Shown: positions 25,295 through 34,769, counted from the first letter of the stretch. The stretch is 64,000 nt of DNA from Brevibacillus brevis (GCF_022026395.1 NZ_CP041767.1:4274501-4338500); one strand, 5' to 3'. Notes: a model not told the origin generated them from the sequence alone. Translations and numbers: made by a program.

Positions 25295-25927
25295 CTACCT
25301 TATCAATGATTTGAGGTGCAGCTCATAACACGCCATATAATCAGACACATGAAACAAATGTGCCGTCAGATAGGCTCCGTAAAATATCGAGAATAACAGA
25401 ATAACGGCTTCCCTCTCCGGCAGGTGAAGGGCGAGTTGACCATCCTCGGCTGCTTCTTGTACGCACTTTTGCAACATTTGATGCAGATCAGTTGCTCTAA
25501 TGGCTTCTCTCTCCTCTTCCTCGGGGAAGCGCAAGTACAATTCTGCATCAGATAAAAGCGGGACACACGGGTGCATTTTTTGCTCGGCTAAAAAGCTGAT
25601 AAGGCTAAGCATGACCCCAGGCTGCTTCTCGCTATCACGCGTAACCTTGGCAAAAATATGCCGAACAGCTTCCCAACCTCTCTTGTCAGTACTCCGCAAC
25701 TCAACAAAGCACTCTGCCTGCCATATGCTCATGTAATAAATCAAGAGCTCTTCTTTTTGCGGGAAAAATTTAAAGAATGTAACCTTCGACACCTCTGCTC
25801 GTTCGCAAATGTCATCCACAAGTACATTGCGGAAGCTCCCGTCTCCTATCAGCTCCAAGGCAGCGTCCAGAAGGGCGAATTTGGTTTTTGCTTTCTTTTT
25901 CTCACGTAGTGATAATGCTTCTGCCAT
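25295..25927 (-). CDS. TetR-family transcriptional regulator
   Basis: 210 residues. The N-terminal helix-turn-helix reads LLDAALELIG, then VDDICERAEVSKVTFFKFFPQKEELL, typical of TetR; the rest is a helical ligand and dimer domain. The ATG at 25927 is chosen for SD AAGGAG; the longer frame starts at 25954 without one. The DUF4188 gene follows after 9 bases, so the pair is likely one autoregulated unit. A near-perfect palindrome at 25978-25991 upstream is a likely operator. Confidence 0.9.
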   Translation of the reverse strand: MAEALSLREKKKAKTKFALLDAALELIGDGSFRNVLVDDICERAEVSKVTFFKFFPQKEELLIYYMSIWQAECFVELRSTDKRGWEAVRHIFAKVTRDSEKQPGVMLSLISFLAEQKMHPCVPLLSDAELYLRFPEEEEREAIRATDLHQMLQKCVQEAAEDGQLALHLPEREAVILLFSIFYGAYLTAHLFHVSDYMACYELHLKSLIR

Positions 25928-25977
25928 CTTGTACTCCTTTTTCCATATTTCCATTTTCGTTTATCATAGTACATAAA

Positions 25978-25991
25978 TTAACTTAAGTAAA
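25978..25991. promoter_or_regulatory. Candidate TetR operator
   Basis: TTAACTTAAGTAAA is a 14-bp inverted repeat with one mismatched pair, about 50 bases before the TetR start. Confidence 0.45.
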
Positions 25992-26007
25992 GTTTTTATT
26001 CGAGTAA

Positions 26008-26040
26008 CAAAAAACCAGCACCTCCATGGCGGTGTGCTGG
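26008..26040 (-). terminator. Terminator of the IclR-family gene
   Basis: Stem CCAGCAC/GTGCTGG (26015-26040) followed on the minus strand by GGTTTTTTG. Confidence 0.75.
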
Positions 26041-26048
26041 CTTCTTCG

Positions 26049-26795
26049 TTACTTCATCATTTTCCCCATCCGATAGGCTGCTTCCATGATGTAAGGAGCA
26101 TATTGGCTCATTTTTTCAGGAGTCAGGCGGTTGGAAGGACCCGACGCCGCTATTGACGCTACCAATTGTCCGTTGCGGTTGAATATCGGGACGGCTACGG
26201 CTGCTGTCCCCAGCTCCCGTTCCTCTACGCTAGTTGCGAAGCCTTGCTTCCTGATTTGATCCAATTGCTCAATGAAAGACTCCTTGTTCACATAGTCAGG
26301 CCAATTCGGATCGCTGATGACTTCCTGCAAAATGAAAGGCTCTGCGTAAGCAACGAGTACCTTGCTGGATGCCCCCACCGCAAGTGGCATACGCGCTCCG
26401 ATTGGCGCCACCCTGCGAATCGGCTGCTTGCTTTGGACTGCCTGTACGCGTATCCGCTCGTTTCCATCCCGCACGTACAAACTAATCGTTTCCTCCACCA
26501 AATCCCGCAATCGCTCCATCTCCGGCAGCAGCAAAGTCGCTGGATCATCGTTTTGCGACAAATTGGCGGATAACTCCCAAACGCGAAACCCAAGTCGATA
26601 CTTCTCCGTCTGGACATCTCGTATCAGAAACCCTTTGTTCTCCAGCGTTGCCAGCAAACGATGCACGGTACTTTTATGCAAGGAGAGTCGACTCGCTATC
26701 TCGCTCAGGCCCAGATCCGTTGCGTCCGTAAAACAGAGCAGGATATCCAAAGCCCGATCGACTGCTCGAACGTTTGCTTTTTGTTCTTCTTCCAT
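26049..26795 (-). CDS. IclR-family transcriptional regulator
   Basis: 248 residues. An N-terminal winged helix (AVDRALDILLCF, LSEIASRLSLHKSTVHRLLATLENKGFL) is followed by the IclR effector domain (YRLGFRVWELSANL, GARMPLAVGASSKVLVAY, GFATSVEERELGTAAVAVPIF). These regulators respond to small carbon compounds such as glyoxylate, pyruvate or aromatic acids and usually act as dimers or tetramers. A perfect 21-bp inverted repeat lies 35-55 bases upstream and is probably its own operator. A related repeat in the aconitase leader (18008) hints at a target in central metabolism. No catabolic genes adjoin it. Confidence 0.92.
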   Translation of the reverse strand: MEEEQKANVRAVDRALDILLCFTDATDLGLSEIASRLSLHKSTVHRLLATLENKGFLIRDVQTEKYRLGFRVWELSANLSQNDDPATLLLPEMERLRDLVEETISLYVRDGNERIRVQAVQSKQPIRRVAPIGARMPLAVGASSKVLVAYAEPFILQEVISDPNWPDYVNKESFIEQLDQIRKQGFATSVEERELGTAAVAVPIFNRNGQLVASIAASGPSNRLTPEKMSQYAPYIMEAAYRMGKMMK

Positions 26796-26829
26796 AAGTG
26801 TTTGACACCTGCTTCCTACTTTGTTCCGA

Positions 26830-26850
26830 TCGTTTCATCTGATGAAACGA
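26830..26850. promoter_or_regulatory. Perfect inverted repeat, likely IclR-type operator
   Basis: CGTTTCATCTGATGAAACG (26831-26849), extended by one more pair, is a perfect palindrome around a single central base. Its place just before the IclR gene suggests autoregulation. Confidence 0.65.
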
Positions 26851-27022
26851 ATATGCTACTTTTCAGTATACGAAAAAATAAAGCATAGTAAAGAGCGAAT
26901 CCAAAGGCTCCCCTACCTATTTTCTATTTATGAGGTCATTCCCACAGACGCGGAAACCAGATAGGACATACACTGACAGCAAAATAGCAACGTTTCCATT
27001 CTCGATTGGGGGAATGACCTTC

Positions 27023-27760
27023 TTGGGCAAAAAGAGCAAATCAAAACTGACCAAGCATAACCTGCTCCGAGCAAGTTCTGCGCTTGGCTCGGCCTTACCC
27101 CGGACAGCTCGTTTTTCTAAACAGTCTTTGCATGCATTTCTGGATCAATACAAAAAGGTGATCGTCAAACCAGCAACAGGAAGTGGTGGTGCTGGCGTCA
27201 TGCTCATCACACGGAAAGCCAAGGGCCGTTACCGCGTCCAACGTGGACCTGCACACTACACGTTGCGTGGCAAGTTGGAGACTTACAGGTATTTGCGCAG
27301 AAAAATAACGACCTCTTATCTGATTCAGCGCGGTATCTCACTGGCACGCGTCAATGGTGCCTTGTTCGATGTAAGAGTGATGGTCCAAAAAAGATCAGGC
27401 TCTCCCTGGGCCGTTACCGGAATCCTTGCAAAAGTAGCAGGCAGAGGCTATATCATCACCAATGTCAAAAGAAGCAAGGGACGGGTGCTGCCGATCCGTT
27501 CAGCCATTCAACACTCATCGATTCGCGGTGCTTCTACCTCCACGATCATTGCTCGCCTGCGAAGAATCGCCATCCTCGCTGCGAAACGATTGGCACGCTA
27601 TTACACGAGCCAGAAGGTCTTCGGACTGGATATGGGGATTGACGCAAGTGGCCGCGTGTGGATTATTGAAGCCAATCTCCACCCCGACATTACCCTGTTT
27701 CTGAAGCTTGCCGACAAATCAATGTACAACAGAATATGTGCTTATCGAAGGCATGTATAA
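27023..27760 (+). CDS. YheC/YheD-like ATP-grasp protein (spore coat type)
   Basis: About 245 residues, very basic. The visible core, VIVKPATGSGGAGVMLI, then YLIQRGISLARVNGALFDVRVMVQK, VTGILAKVAGRGYIITNV and FGLDMGIDASGRVWIIEAN, is that of the YheC/YheD ATP-grasp family, members of which are coat-associated in endospores. Here the N-terminal domain of the longer members (350-450 residues) is mostly absent. The start is uncertain: TTG 27023 has GGGGGA 10 bases before it and is preferred; an ATG at 27014 overlaps the SD and the frame is open back to 26930. A terminator follows. The substrate of the ligase fold is unknown. Confidence 0.75.
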   Translation: MGKKSKSKLTKHNLLRASSALGSALPRTARFSKQSLHAFLDQYKKVIVKPATGSGGAGVMLITRKAKGRYRVQRGPAHYTLRGKLETYRYLRRKITTSYLIQRGISLARVNGALFDVRVMVQKRSGSPWAVTGILAKVAGRGYIITNVKRSKGRVLPIRSAIQHSSIRGASTSTIIARLRRIAILAAKRLARYYTSQKVFGLDMGIDASGRVWIIEANLHPDITLFLKLADKSMYNRICAYRRHV

Positions 27761-27798
27761 GAAAAAGGGGAGCCGTTCTGACGCGGCCCCCCTTTTTA
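27761..27798 (+). terminator. Terminator of the YheC/D-like gene
   Basis: GC-rich stem GGGGAGCCG/CGGCCCCCC (imperfect) with A and T runs; also serves the convergent aldo/keto reductase gene. Confidence 0.75.
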
Positions 27799-27815
27799 TG
27801 TGTGTGATTGTCCTT

Positions 27816-28640
27816 TTAAAAATCAAAATGATCCGGGTCTGGCCCAAAACGCTTATTTTCATTTAGGGCAGTGATTTTTTCTACATCCTCTGCACTGAGG
27901 GAGAAGTCAAAAACATCTGCGTTCTGGCGAATCCGCTCAGGTGTGATCGACTTCGGAATCGTTACCACTTGGTTTTCCAAATCCCAGCGAAGCACAATTT
28001 GTGCAGGAGACTTGCCATATTTTTGTCCCAATTCCACCAAGAGAGGATGATCGAGATTTCCTTGCATCAACGGGCTCCATGCCTCTAGTTGAATGTGATG
28101 CTCTTTGCAATACGCATGCAATTCTTTTTGGGTAAGCAATGGATGATACTCGACTTGGTTGATAACCGGAATGATCTCGCTATGTTGACGCAAATCCTCG
28201 AGGTGGTGGCTATGAAAATTACTGATGCCAATCGCACGTACATATCCATCGCGGTACAGCTTTTCCAAGGCCCTCCATGTATCGACATACTTGTCTTTTA
28301 CGGGCCAGTGAATCAGGTACAAATCCAGCGTATCGGTACCCAATTTTTTCATACTTTCATCAAAAGCCTTCAGCGTTGACTCGTAGCCTTGATCCGCATT
28401 CCATACCTTGGTCGTAATGAACAATTGATCGCGATCAATCCCGGCTTGACGGATACCTTCGCCTACGCCTGCTTCGTTGCCATAGATAGCTGCCGTGTCT
28501 ATACTGCGATAACCCGCTTCAATCGCGGATCGGACGGCCAACGTTTCGTTTCCGTCTTTTGCCTTCCAGACACCCAGACCCAGCCAGGGCATCTTCACCC
28601 CGTTGTTCAAAACGGAATGATCTGTGATATGTGTTGCCAT
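27816..28640 (-). CDS. Aldo/keto reductase
   Basis: 274 residues of the NADPH-dependent TIM-barrel family. Visible are GLGVWKAKDG, YRSIDTAAIYGNEAGVGEGI with catalytic Asp and Tyr, TKVWNADQG with the catalytic Lys, LDLYLIHWPV with the active His, GISNF, NQVEYHP and the cofactor end IPKSITPERIRQN. It resembles Bacillus YvgN/YtbE, which reduce methylglyoxal and other aldehydes. The ATG at 28640 has SD GGGAGGAG; the longer frame is ignored. It lies 78 bases downstream of the last injection-system gene on the same strand with only a weak hairpin between, so read-through from that operon is possible. Confidence 0.92.
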   Translation of the reverse strand: MATHITDHSVLNNGVKMPWLGLGVWKAKDGNETLAVRSAIEAGYRSIDTAAIYGNEAGVGEGIRQAGIDRDQLFITTKVWNADQGYESTLKAFDESMKKLGTDTLDLYLIHWPVKDKYVDTWRALEKLYRDGYVRAIGISNFHSHHLEDLRQHSEIIPVINQVEYHPLLTQKELHAYCKEHHIQLEAWSPLMQGNLDHPLLVELGQKYGKSPAQIVLRWDLENQVVTIPKSITPERIRQNADVFDFSLSAEDVEKITALNENKRFGPDPDHFDF

Positions 28641-28718
28641 TGGATCTCCTCCCGTCTTACGCTGATATGTACTTACATTAAGAAAGTGTAGCATAAATAC
28701 AAAATGAAGCAAACCTTG

Positions 28719-30356
28719 CTACTCTTGCGAATCTGGATACACTTCATCCTCTGTCCCAGCTACCAGCGGTTTGATCGCCCACCATCTGATCCTTGCCCGA
28801 TCTGTCTGAACAGGTCCCTTCACCTGGACGCCGATCCGAAACGTTCCTTTCTGCGGATAAACGATAACCCCCACGGCAAAATGCGCTGCATCTGTCGCAT
28901 ACTCCGAATCATCAAAAACACTGCTATGCCCGTACATCACTTGCTCATGCTGGGAAAGCAACTCATCGATCACATCTGCATGAAAATCCTCGATTCCTGC
29001 ACTGACATACACGTTACCTTTTCCGAGAGAATGCTTGAGCTCCTCAGAAAAATAACGATTGCCAATCTTGACTCCAAACGGCCAGTTGGAGGAGTATGGC
29101 TCAATCGGTATTTCTACCACGCCAGTTGCTACTTGTTCACTAGTCTTTCCTGGTCGGGGCAGTCCAAGCTCAAACTGGTAGACAGACGCCAGATGATCGT
29201 AGCTAACATCGAACTGCGGCTTATCGCCTGCCGCGATTTCTTTCACACGCGTGGTCACCCGGAAGGAATCCCCAGGGGACCCTTGCTCGACTGGCTTTCC
29301 CTTCTGTACACGCAAAGCAAGCTTTTGCAAAAGCGCTGGCGTATACACGTACTCCCCAAACGGAACAGGAAGGACCTTCTCAATGACATAGGTCGCATTC
29401 ATTTGCAGCAAGCATACTTTTGCCAAATAAAGAAAAGGCTGTTCGTTTGCCTGTGTCACATGATCTAGCTTGCGATTGTAGTAATCGGACACAAGCCGCT
29501 CTACCAGATCGTCTGGCGTGATTTCAATTTTCCCTACAGAGACGAGATCGGTATGCATCAAGCGATCGCCGAGTCGAACCTCTGCCTTGCCACCCAGCAC
29601 TGTCAGCTCCACCGTACCGCGATCCCAGCCAGCCTTGATCGGAATGGAGATGACGTAATCCGTCTCTTTCGCGTCAACAGGCTCTAAGAAGGATACGCTA
29701 CCGTCGCTGCTTTCCAAGACTGTCAGCCCTAGCGCATTCAGCTTGTAGTGGAATTGCACGCGTGAGGTTTGTACCGTCTTCTCGATGTGCAACTGCAAGG
29801 TAAATACTTCACCCGGATTGACGTATCGCGGAGTTGCCTGCCAAATGCGCACCTGTTGATCTGCATAGAGGAGCATTCTTTGCTCTACCAGTTGCACCCC
29901 TTCGATGGAAGCGGGATGTGGTGCTTCCTCTTTAATAAAAAGCCGGTATCCTTCTGCCACCCGGTTGTATTCAGCCATTTCCTGCTCGACGGTTTCGGAG
30001 ACGGAGAAGACCTGTTCTTTGCCTTTTTCATCATAGGCCAAGCAGACGTACACATTTTTCGCGTAATCGTTGTTGCTAAAGCCTTCCATCATGGACAGCT
30101 TCAGCTTCACAGGCTCAGGGAGCACGATTTCCCTCCCGAGATAATCGAGAGCGACTCCAGCTTCGACCGAAATCTGCTTTTCGTCCACAGCGATCACCTG
30201 CAAACCGCATACCACTCCACCCCCGTGAAGCAACCGATTGGTGAGTCGACGCTTGTCATTGAAATAGCGCTGTTCTGTTTCGAAATCTCTGACGGTCAAC
30301 AGCTTCCCTTTGAAATACACATTCCGTTCATGTGGAAAATAACGCAGATTCTTCAT
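28719..30356 (-). CDS. eCIS-associated protein with HGxGVVCGL motif
   Basis: 545 residues, the last gene of the injection-system operon. The N-terminus (YFPHERNVYFKGKLLTVRDF, then EQRYFNDKRRLTNRLLHGGGVVCGL) is a motif block I associate with proteins encoded in extracellular contractile injection loci of Gram-positive bacteria and Actinobacteria. The remainder is beta-rich with no signal or membrane segment; VNPGEVFTLQLHIEK near 180 looks like an Ig-like fold. No enzymatic motif is seen. It may be a baseplate or fibre component that acts outside the tube, but its role is not known. Either ATG 30356 or the GTG 9 bases upstream could be the start; GGGG is best spaced for the ATG. The preceding gene ends 36 bases upstream. 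Confidence 0.65.
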   Translation of the reverse strand: MKNLRYFPHERNVYFKGKLLTVRDFETEQRYFNDKRRLTNRLLHGGGVVCGLQVIAVDEKQISVEAGVALDYLGREIVLPEPVKLKLSMMEGFSNNDYAKNVYVCLAYDEKGKEQVFSVSETVEQEMAEYNRVAEGYRLFIKEEAPHPASIEGVQLVEQRMLLYADQQVRIWQATPRYVNPGEVFTLQLHIEKTVQTSRVQFHYKLNALGLTVLESSDGSVSFLEPVDAKETDYVISIPIKAGWDRGTVELTVLGGKAEVRLGDRLMHTDLVSVGKIEITPDDLVERLVSDYYNRKLDHVTQANEQPFLYLAKVCLLQMNATYVIEKVLPVPFGEYVYTPALLQKLALRVQKGKPVEQGSPGDSFRVTTRVKEIAAGDKPQFDVSYDHLASVYQFELGLPRPGKTSEQVATGVVEIPIEPYSSNWPFGVKIGNRYFSEELKHSLGKGNVYVSAGIEDFHADVIDELLSQHEQVMYGHSSVFDDSEYATDAAHFAVGVIVYPQKGTFRIGVQVKGPVQTDRARIRWWAIKPLVAGTEDEVYPDSQE

Positions 30357-30392
30357 CTCGAACACCCCACTTTGCGTAAAAATCTCGGCTTC

Positions 30393-32501
30393 TTACTCCA
30401 GCTCTGCATCCAGGCCAATCCTCGTGTCATAATCGATTCGTCTGCTGCGGTCCTTTCCGCTTAGCACCGTGTTGTACGGCATGGATAAATTTTGATCAAG
30501 CGTAAGGAACGACGGCTCCGTCAAATAAGAATTAATTCCTACGTAGCTATGGAGGTCGGCGTAGATGCCCGGTCGCAGGACGATGAGCTTCGCCTCTGTA
30601 AAAGCAGGCTTTTGATCTTCCAAAATCTTTTGCAGAACCGACTGCTCTCGCTCTGTTTTCGCGCATTCCTGCGAAACGATCAGGCAAAATTGATACGGAT
30701 GATCCATGTACAAGGAAGAGATTAGCTCGTGCAGCTCCGGAATCGCCTTCATGTCCCTGATTTGAAAATACTCAACGATCATCGGGCGCTCCCCGGTATA
30801 CAGCTGTACCATCTTTTCCAATCCCGCACGAGTACCCTGCTCTGCGTACAGCTCCGGTGCGCGACGAATCAGCTCTCGGCGCTGTGCCTCTGTCCAATGC
30901 TCTTCCCTGCCCATCCCTAACCAGGAAGCGAGCCAAGGGACGAACTCTCCAGGTGTCGTATCAGGATCGAACAAACGTGAGATGGTATCAATCTGTTCCT
31001 CCAGCTCCAAGTAAAACGTCCCGAAAAGGGAGAGGAAGCGCTCCAAGAAATCAGCACTGGCAGGTTCACTTTGATAAGTCGCTGGCAGATAACGCAAAAA
31101 TGTGTCGCGCGGCGAGTAAATCCGCATTTGCCTGAGGAGCGGCGAGTGGCGGTCAGTACCGAGCCATTCGATTTTGAGCCATAAATAGCGGCCTTGTGCG
31201 GAATGAAACAGTGCATCTGAAGCATTGATTACCGGCTCTGACCATAGAGTAGCCGTCCGTTGCAGCTTGGTTTTCCAGTCCATGCCGGGTTCCAGCAAAA
31301 AATCATCCAGATTGCGTACGGCTCCATCAATCACCTGCTCTTTTCGATCAGAAGAAAACGTCGAGATGAGTAACTGCGTTTCTTCCGGTATGTCTGCTTC
31401 CAGCGTGAATTTATGCCACACCGTTTCAAATTCCGTGCTATCCAATGCACGGGAGAAGTAGATGCCCATCGGTATTCCCGTCGCATCCAGGTTGGACGTC
31501 CGCGAGACGAGCCTCATCATAGTCAGAACATTTTTCTGCGCATCCCAAACGTACAATCGTTGCTGGTGATCAAAAACAAGCTTGTCTGCTCGACCGTGGT
31601 AATTGGTCAATGGCGCAAGTGCTTCTCCCGTAGGTTGAAAACGCAAAATGAATCGGGTATGATCATGGGCCGAATCGATGGAACGACTATCACCCACATA
31701 GAGGATGGGACCTGGACCCACTGCAAATCCCGCGGGCTTGGTGCCTGACGGAATCGCCAGAGTGCACACATCGGCGCCTTCCGAAGAGAACCGAAACACT
31801 TGATTCGTCTGTGCCAAAAATAGATAGGCCATGCCCGTTTCGGCAACGGACAGACGAAACAACCTTCTTCGCCTGATCTCACGGAGTGCAGATGTCTCTG
31901 TTACTTTCAATTCCTCATGCACGTATGTAGCGTCCACTTTGCCTGCCCGATTCAGCCGAAGGACGATGACTTGTGTTCCCGCTGCGATTTCCTTCCGTGC
32001 ATTGTCTCCATCTACGACCACAGGTGTCGCGATGTAAAGACATCCTTCTCCATCCAGCCCTGCATCCAAAGGAAAAAGCCGCGGTTCCTCCCCCTCTTCC
32101 CAGCTCCAAACGCACTGGCCATTGGCTATGGAATACGCTCCGACTTTTCGCCTCGCCTCGGGGTCGATGATGTACACGTATTCATCGTCAGCGACGAGAA
32201 ACGAATCTCTGGAAAACAACCCGCGTCCAGCCCGAAACACCGTCTCCTTGAAGTTGTTGCTGTCATCGTAATGCGTGATCTGCCCGCTTTCATCCAGCCA
32301 AAGCAACGAACCAACGCGTGCCATGGCAAAATCCAAGAGTCGAGAGTGATGTGTCGTCCCAGCCTGATGCACATGATCGATCACATATTCGGGCGATTTA
32401 TTCAGCGCGATCCCCTCGTTGGAGACGTGAAGGTTATACCAGGCCCCCCGCTGCCAATCGGACGGATTGTTCAGGGAAAAGAAACGATTCATTGTATCCA
32501 C
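30393..32501 (-). CDS. eCIS baseplate protein, Afp12-like, with N-terminal propeller
   Basis: 702 residues in two parts. Residues about 1-440 are a repetitive beta-rich region with blades such as VADDEYVYIIDPEARRKVG, LDGEGCLYIATPVVVDGD and VFDHQQRLYVWDAQKN, resembling an NHL/beta-propeller. Residues about 475-700 match the phage tail protein I type domain found in eCIS (FLRYLPATYQ, FLERFLSLFGTFYLELEEQID, FVPWLASWLGM, LYAEQGTRAGLEKMV), corresponding to Afp12/gpI that completes the wedge. The GTG at 32501 has GGAGG 7 bases upstream. The fused propeller could face outwards and bind a surface. Confidence 0.82.
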   Translation of the reverse strand: MDTMNRFFSLNNPSDWQRGAWYNLHVSNEGIALNKSPEYVIDHVHQAGTTHHSRLLDFAMARVGSLLWLDESGQITHYDDSNNFKETVFRAGRGLFSRDSFLVADDEYVYIIDPEARRKVGAYSIANGQCVWSWEEGEEPRLFPLDAGLDGEGCLYIATPVVVDGDNARKEIAAGTQVIVLRLNRAGKVDATYVHEELKVTETSALREIRRRRLFRLSVAETGMAYLFLAQTNQVFRFSSEGADVCTLAIPSGTKPAGFAVGPGPILYVGDSRSIDSAHDHTRFILRFQPTGEALAPLTNYHGRADKLVFDHQQRLYVWDAQKNVLTMMRLVSRTSNLDATGIPMGIYFSRALDSTEFETVWHKFTLEADIPEETQLLISTFSSDRKEQVIDGAVRNLDDFLLEPGMDWKTKLQRTATLWSEPVINASDALFHSAQGRYLWLKIEWLGTDRHSPLLRQMRIYSPRDTFLRYLPATYQSEPASADFLERFLSLFGTFYLELEEQIDTISRLFDPDTTPGEFVPWLASWLGMGREEHWTEAQRRELIRRAPELYAEQGTRAGLEKMVQLYTGERPMIVEYFQIRDMKAIPELHELISSLYMDHPYQFCLIVSQECAKTEREQSVLQKILEDQKPAFTEAKLIVLRPGIYADLHSYVGINSYLTEPSFLTLDQNLSMPYNTVLSGKDRSRRIDYDTRIGLDAELE

Positions 32502-32525
32502 GCCCACTCCTCCGTTTGTTCACGT

Positions 32526-34769
32526 CTATCTTTCTCTATCCAAAACGAGCTCCAGAACATGCTCTCCTGAGTACACCAGCGCATGGCGCGGAATCTCAAT
32601 ATCGCCCCCTTCGTCCCTGACGATGCCTGTGCCCTCTGCGGAAACCCACAAATCCGTCACGTACAGCACACCCTCGATCTGGTTTAACACCTCGTAGAGA
32701 TCACTTTTATAAACAGGTCGGCCAAACTCCCATCCTTTTCCTTGGTGAGTCGAAGGATTGTGCAGATCCAAAGGTGTCAAATATCGCTGCAATGCTTGTA
32801 GCACCACTTGCTTTTTGTCTGCAAATGCAGGCTCCACCATGATTGTCGCAAAAACGGTCACCTTGATATAGGCAGGAGCTGCTACATGGACTTCTGTCGT
32901 CAGGAGCCTTCGCTGTTCCAAGTGATGGCGAACAGTACACAGGAAGCCTTCACTTGGCAGTGGTGTCGGCTGATCGCTGAATGGGACGATGACGACGGTC
33001 ATTTGAGCGGCTGCATTTTGCTCGGAAGCTCCCATTTCCCCTACTTTGTACAGGGGGATTGCCTTCGCCCGGGCCACTCGCAATCCGGGAGTCGATAGCG
33101 CGATGGCCTCATAATCTTCTGCTGTAACGGCCCGCTGCGGTTTTTTCCATTCCGTCCTCATCCTGCGCTTGGCTTCATCAATCGTTTCCCGTTCGCTTCC
33201 CCCACAGGCTGGACGGGGATTCGTCACCTGCGCAATGGTTCGCTGCCGGGCGAGCGGCAGGAATCGGGTAATTTGACCTCCTTGCACATTCCCCCTCGCA
33301 CCTTGACCTGTCTGACACGATATGATCCGAATACCCGCCATGCCTTCCAGTCTTTCGGGAATGGCTCCGTGCTCATTGTTGCCAAACGCAATTTCTGCCC
33401 CGTCTGCATCAATCAGCATAAAATGGCGGTCCTGTGGTCCTGATCGGTCAAAATCAGTGACCAGCGACCAGTCTTCCCAGACGGGCAACGGACTGCCTTC
33501 ATCCTGACGCGCTACCTGAATGACAAACGTTTCCGGCAAGATCGATTGGACATTCAGCCGAAACACTTGATGTGGCAATCCACTGCTTTCTCCAATGAAC
33601 CGCTGCCCTGCAAAGTCACTCCGATAGGCGATGACCCGAATATTTTTGCGACCTTCTGGCGTTGCACTTCCAAATCGAATCATCTTTGTGCCCTGTTCTG
33701 GGTCACGCGAAACACGAAACGAAAATACGCCTGTATCGGCTTGGTCTGGTTCATCTTGATCCCATCCACTTTGCCAATATTGCCCCTTTTTGTATTGAAC
33801 CTCCACAGTGCCGTCGTACGATAGCGAACTGGAAAGGACGATCGTCTGATCCGCTTGCCCCGTTCCATCGAACTCCCATACTTGACTGAAGGTTTCTCGT
33901 TGGATGACACTCACGGTGTTCAGCTCGATTTTTTCCATGCGAGGAGCCAATTCGAATCGACCTGCTCGCAATGTCGCACAGAGCCAAAAACGCGGCCGAT
34001 CATTGGCAGGGTAAAGCATGAGCGGCTTCATTGTTCCTTCCAGCTCGATCAGGACTCGTCCGGAGAAGGAGAGATTCATCGTTTCATCCGAGATTGGTGG
34101 CAACGGACTCCACCCCATTTCCTGCGTTCGTTCGTTCTGTCCGTAGTACTCCCACTCGAGGCTGGCCGATGGAACGAAAAGCGATGTGGGCGTAAGCGGG
34201 GCAATTGGGACAGGATAGTCCTCAAACAGGCGCAATCCGATGGAGACTGCTTTCCCCACTGGCAGCGGTCGATCAAAGCCCAAGTAAATCTTGTTTCCTG
34301 TCTTCGGTTCCTGGCCAAATGCGTAGTAGGAAACACCGTTATGCGCATTGGATGAACTCACATCCGTCGTCCCGCTTTCTGTATGAACCAGCACTCGCTC
34401 CAGGCTGGCCGGTACCAGAACAAGCGAATGTTCCGTCTCGAAAGGAAGATTCCCCGCGAACAATCTCGTCTTCTCCGGAAGGATCGCTTCTTCTGACACG
34501 TCGAAAAACGTTACATCCGTCATTGCACATGACTGGTTCTTTGGGTGTACACCCATGAGCTGCAAAAATTTGCGTTCGTTCTTTTCGGTTATCCGGTTGA
34601 GATAATATTGCTGCATTTCCATCAACCACGCGAACATCTCCAAAAGCGTAATGCCGGGATCGTGATGACGGTGATCCCCCCACTCTGGCTGCAGCTTGGG
34701 GATCGCGTTTTTTGCTTGTTCGACGATCTCTTCAAAGTGGCGATCATCCAGATTCTTGGATGGAAGCAT
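32526..34769 (-). CDS. eCIS baseplate wedge protein, second J-like (Afp11 type)
   Basis: 747 residues of the putative baseplate assembly family that includes Afp11 and phage gpJ/gp6. The N-terminal signature PEWGDHRHHDPGITLLEMFAW is followed by YYLNRITEKNERKFLQLMGV; the C-terminal part shows ALQRYLTPLDLHNPSTHQGKGWEFGRPVYKSDLYEVLNQIEGV, the docking domain found in J-like proteins. A central region of about 350 residues is beta-rich and variable. It pairs with the larger homologous protein encoded just upstream, as in eCIS with two Afp11-like wedge proteins. ATG 34769 has SD AAGGA 10 bases upstream. Confidence 0.88.
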   Translation of the reverse strand: MLPSKNLDDRHFEEIVEQAKNAIPKLQPEWGDHRHHDPGITLLEMFAWLMEMQQYYLNRITEKNERKFLQLMGVHPKNQSCAMTDVTFFDVSEEAILPEKTRLFAGNLPFETEHSLVLVPASLERVLVHTESGTTDVSSSNAHNGVSYYAFGQEPKTGNKIYLGFDRPLPVGKAVSIGLRLFEDYPVPIAPLTPTSLFVPSASLEWEYYGQNERTQEMGWSPLPPISDETMNLSFSGRVLIELEGTMKPLMLYPANDRPRFWLCATLRAGRFELAPRMEKIELNTVSVIQRETFSQVWEFDGTGQADQTIVLSSSLSYDGTVEVQYKKGQYWQSGWDQDEPDQADTGVFSFRVSRDPEQGTKMIRFGSATPEGRKNIRVIAYRSDFAGQRFIGESSGLPHQVFRLNVQSILPETFVIQVARQDEGSPLPVWEDWSLVTDFDRSGPQDRHFMLIDADGAEIAFGNNEHGAIPERLEGMAGIRIISCQTGQGARGNVQGGQITRFLPLARQRTIAQVTNPRPACGGSERETIDEAKRRMRTEWKKPQRAVTAEDYEAIALSTPGLRVARAKAIPLYKVGEMGASEQNAAAQMTVVIVPFSDQPTPLPSEGFLCTVRHHLEQRRLLTTEVHVAAPAYIKVTVFATIMVEPAFADKKQVVLQALQRYLTPLDLHNPSTHQGKGWEFGRPVYKSDLYEVLNQIEGVLYVTDLWVSAEGTGIVRDEGGDIEIPRHALVYSGEHVLELVLDRER

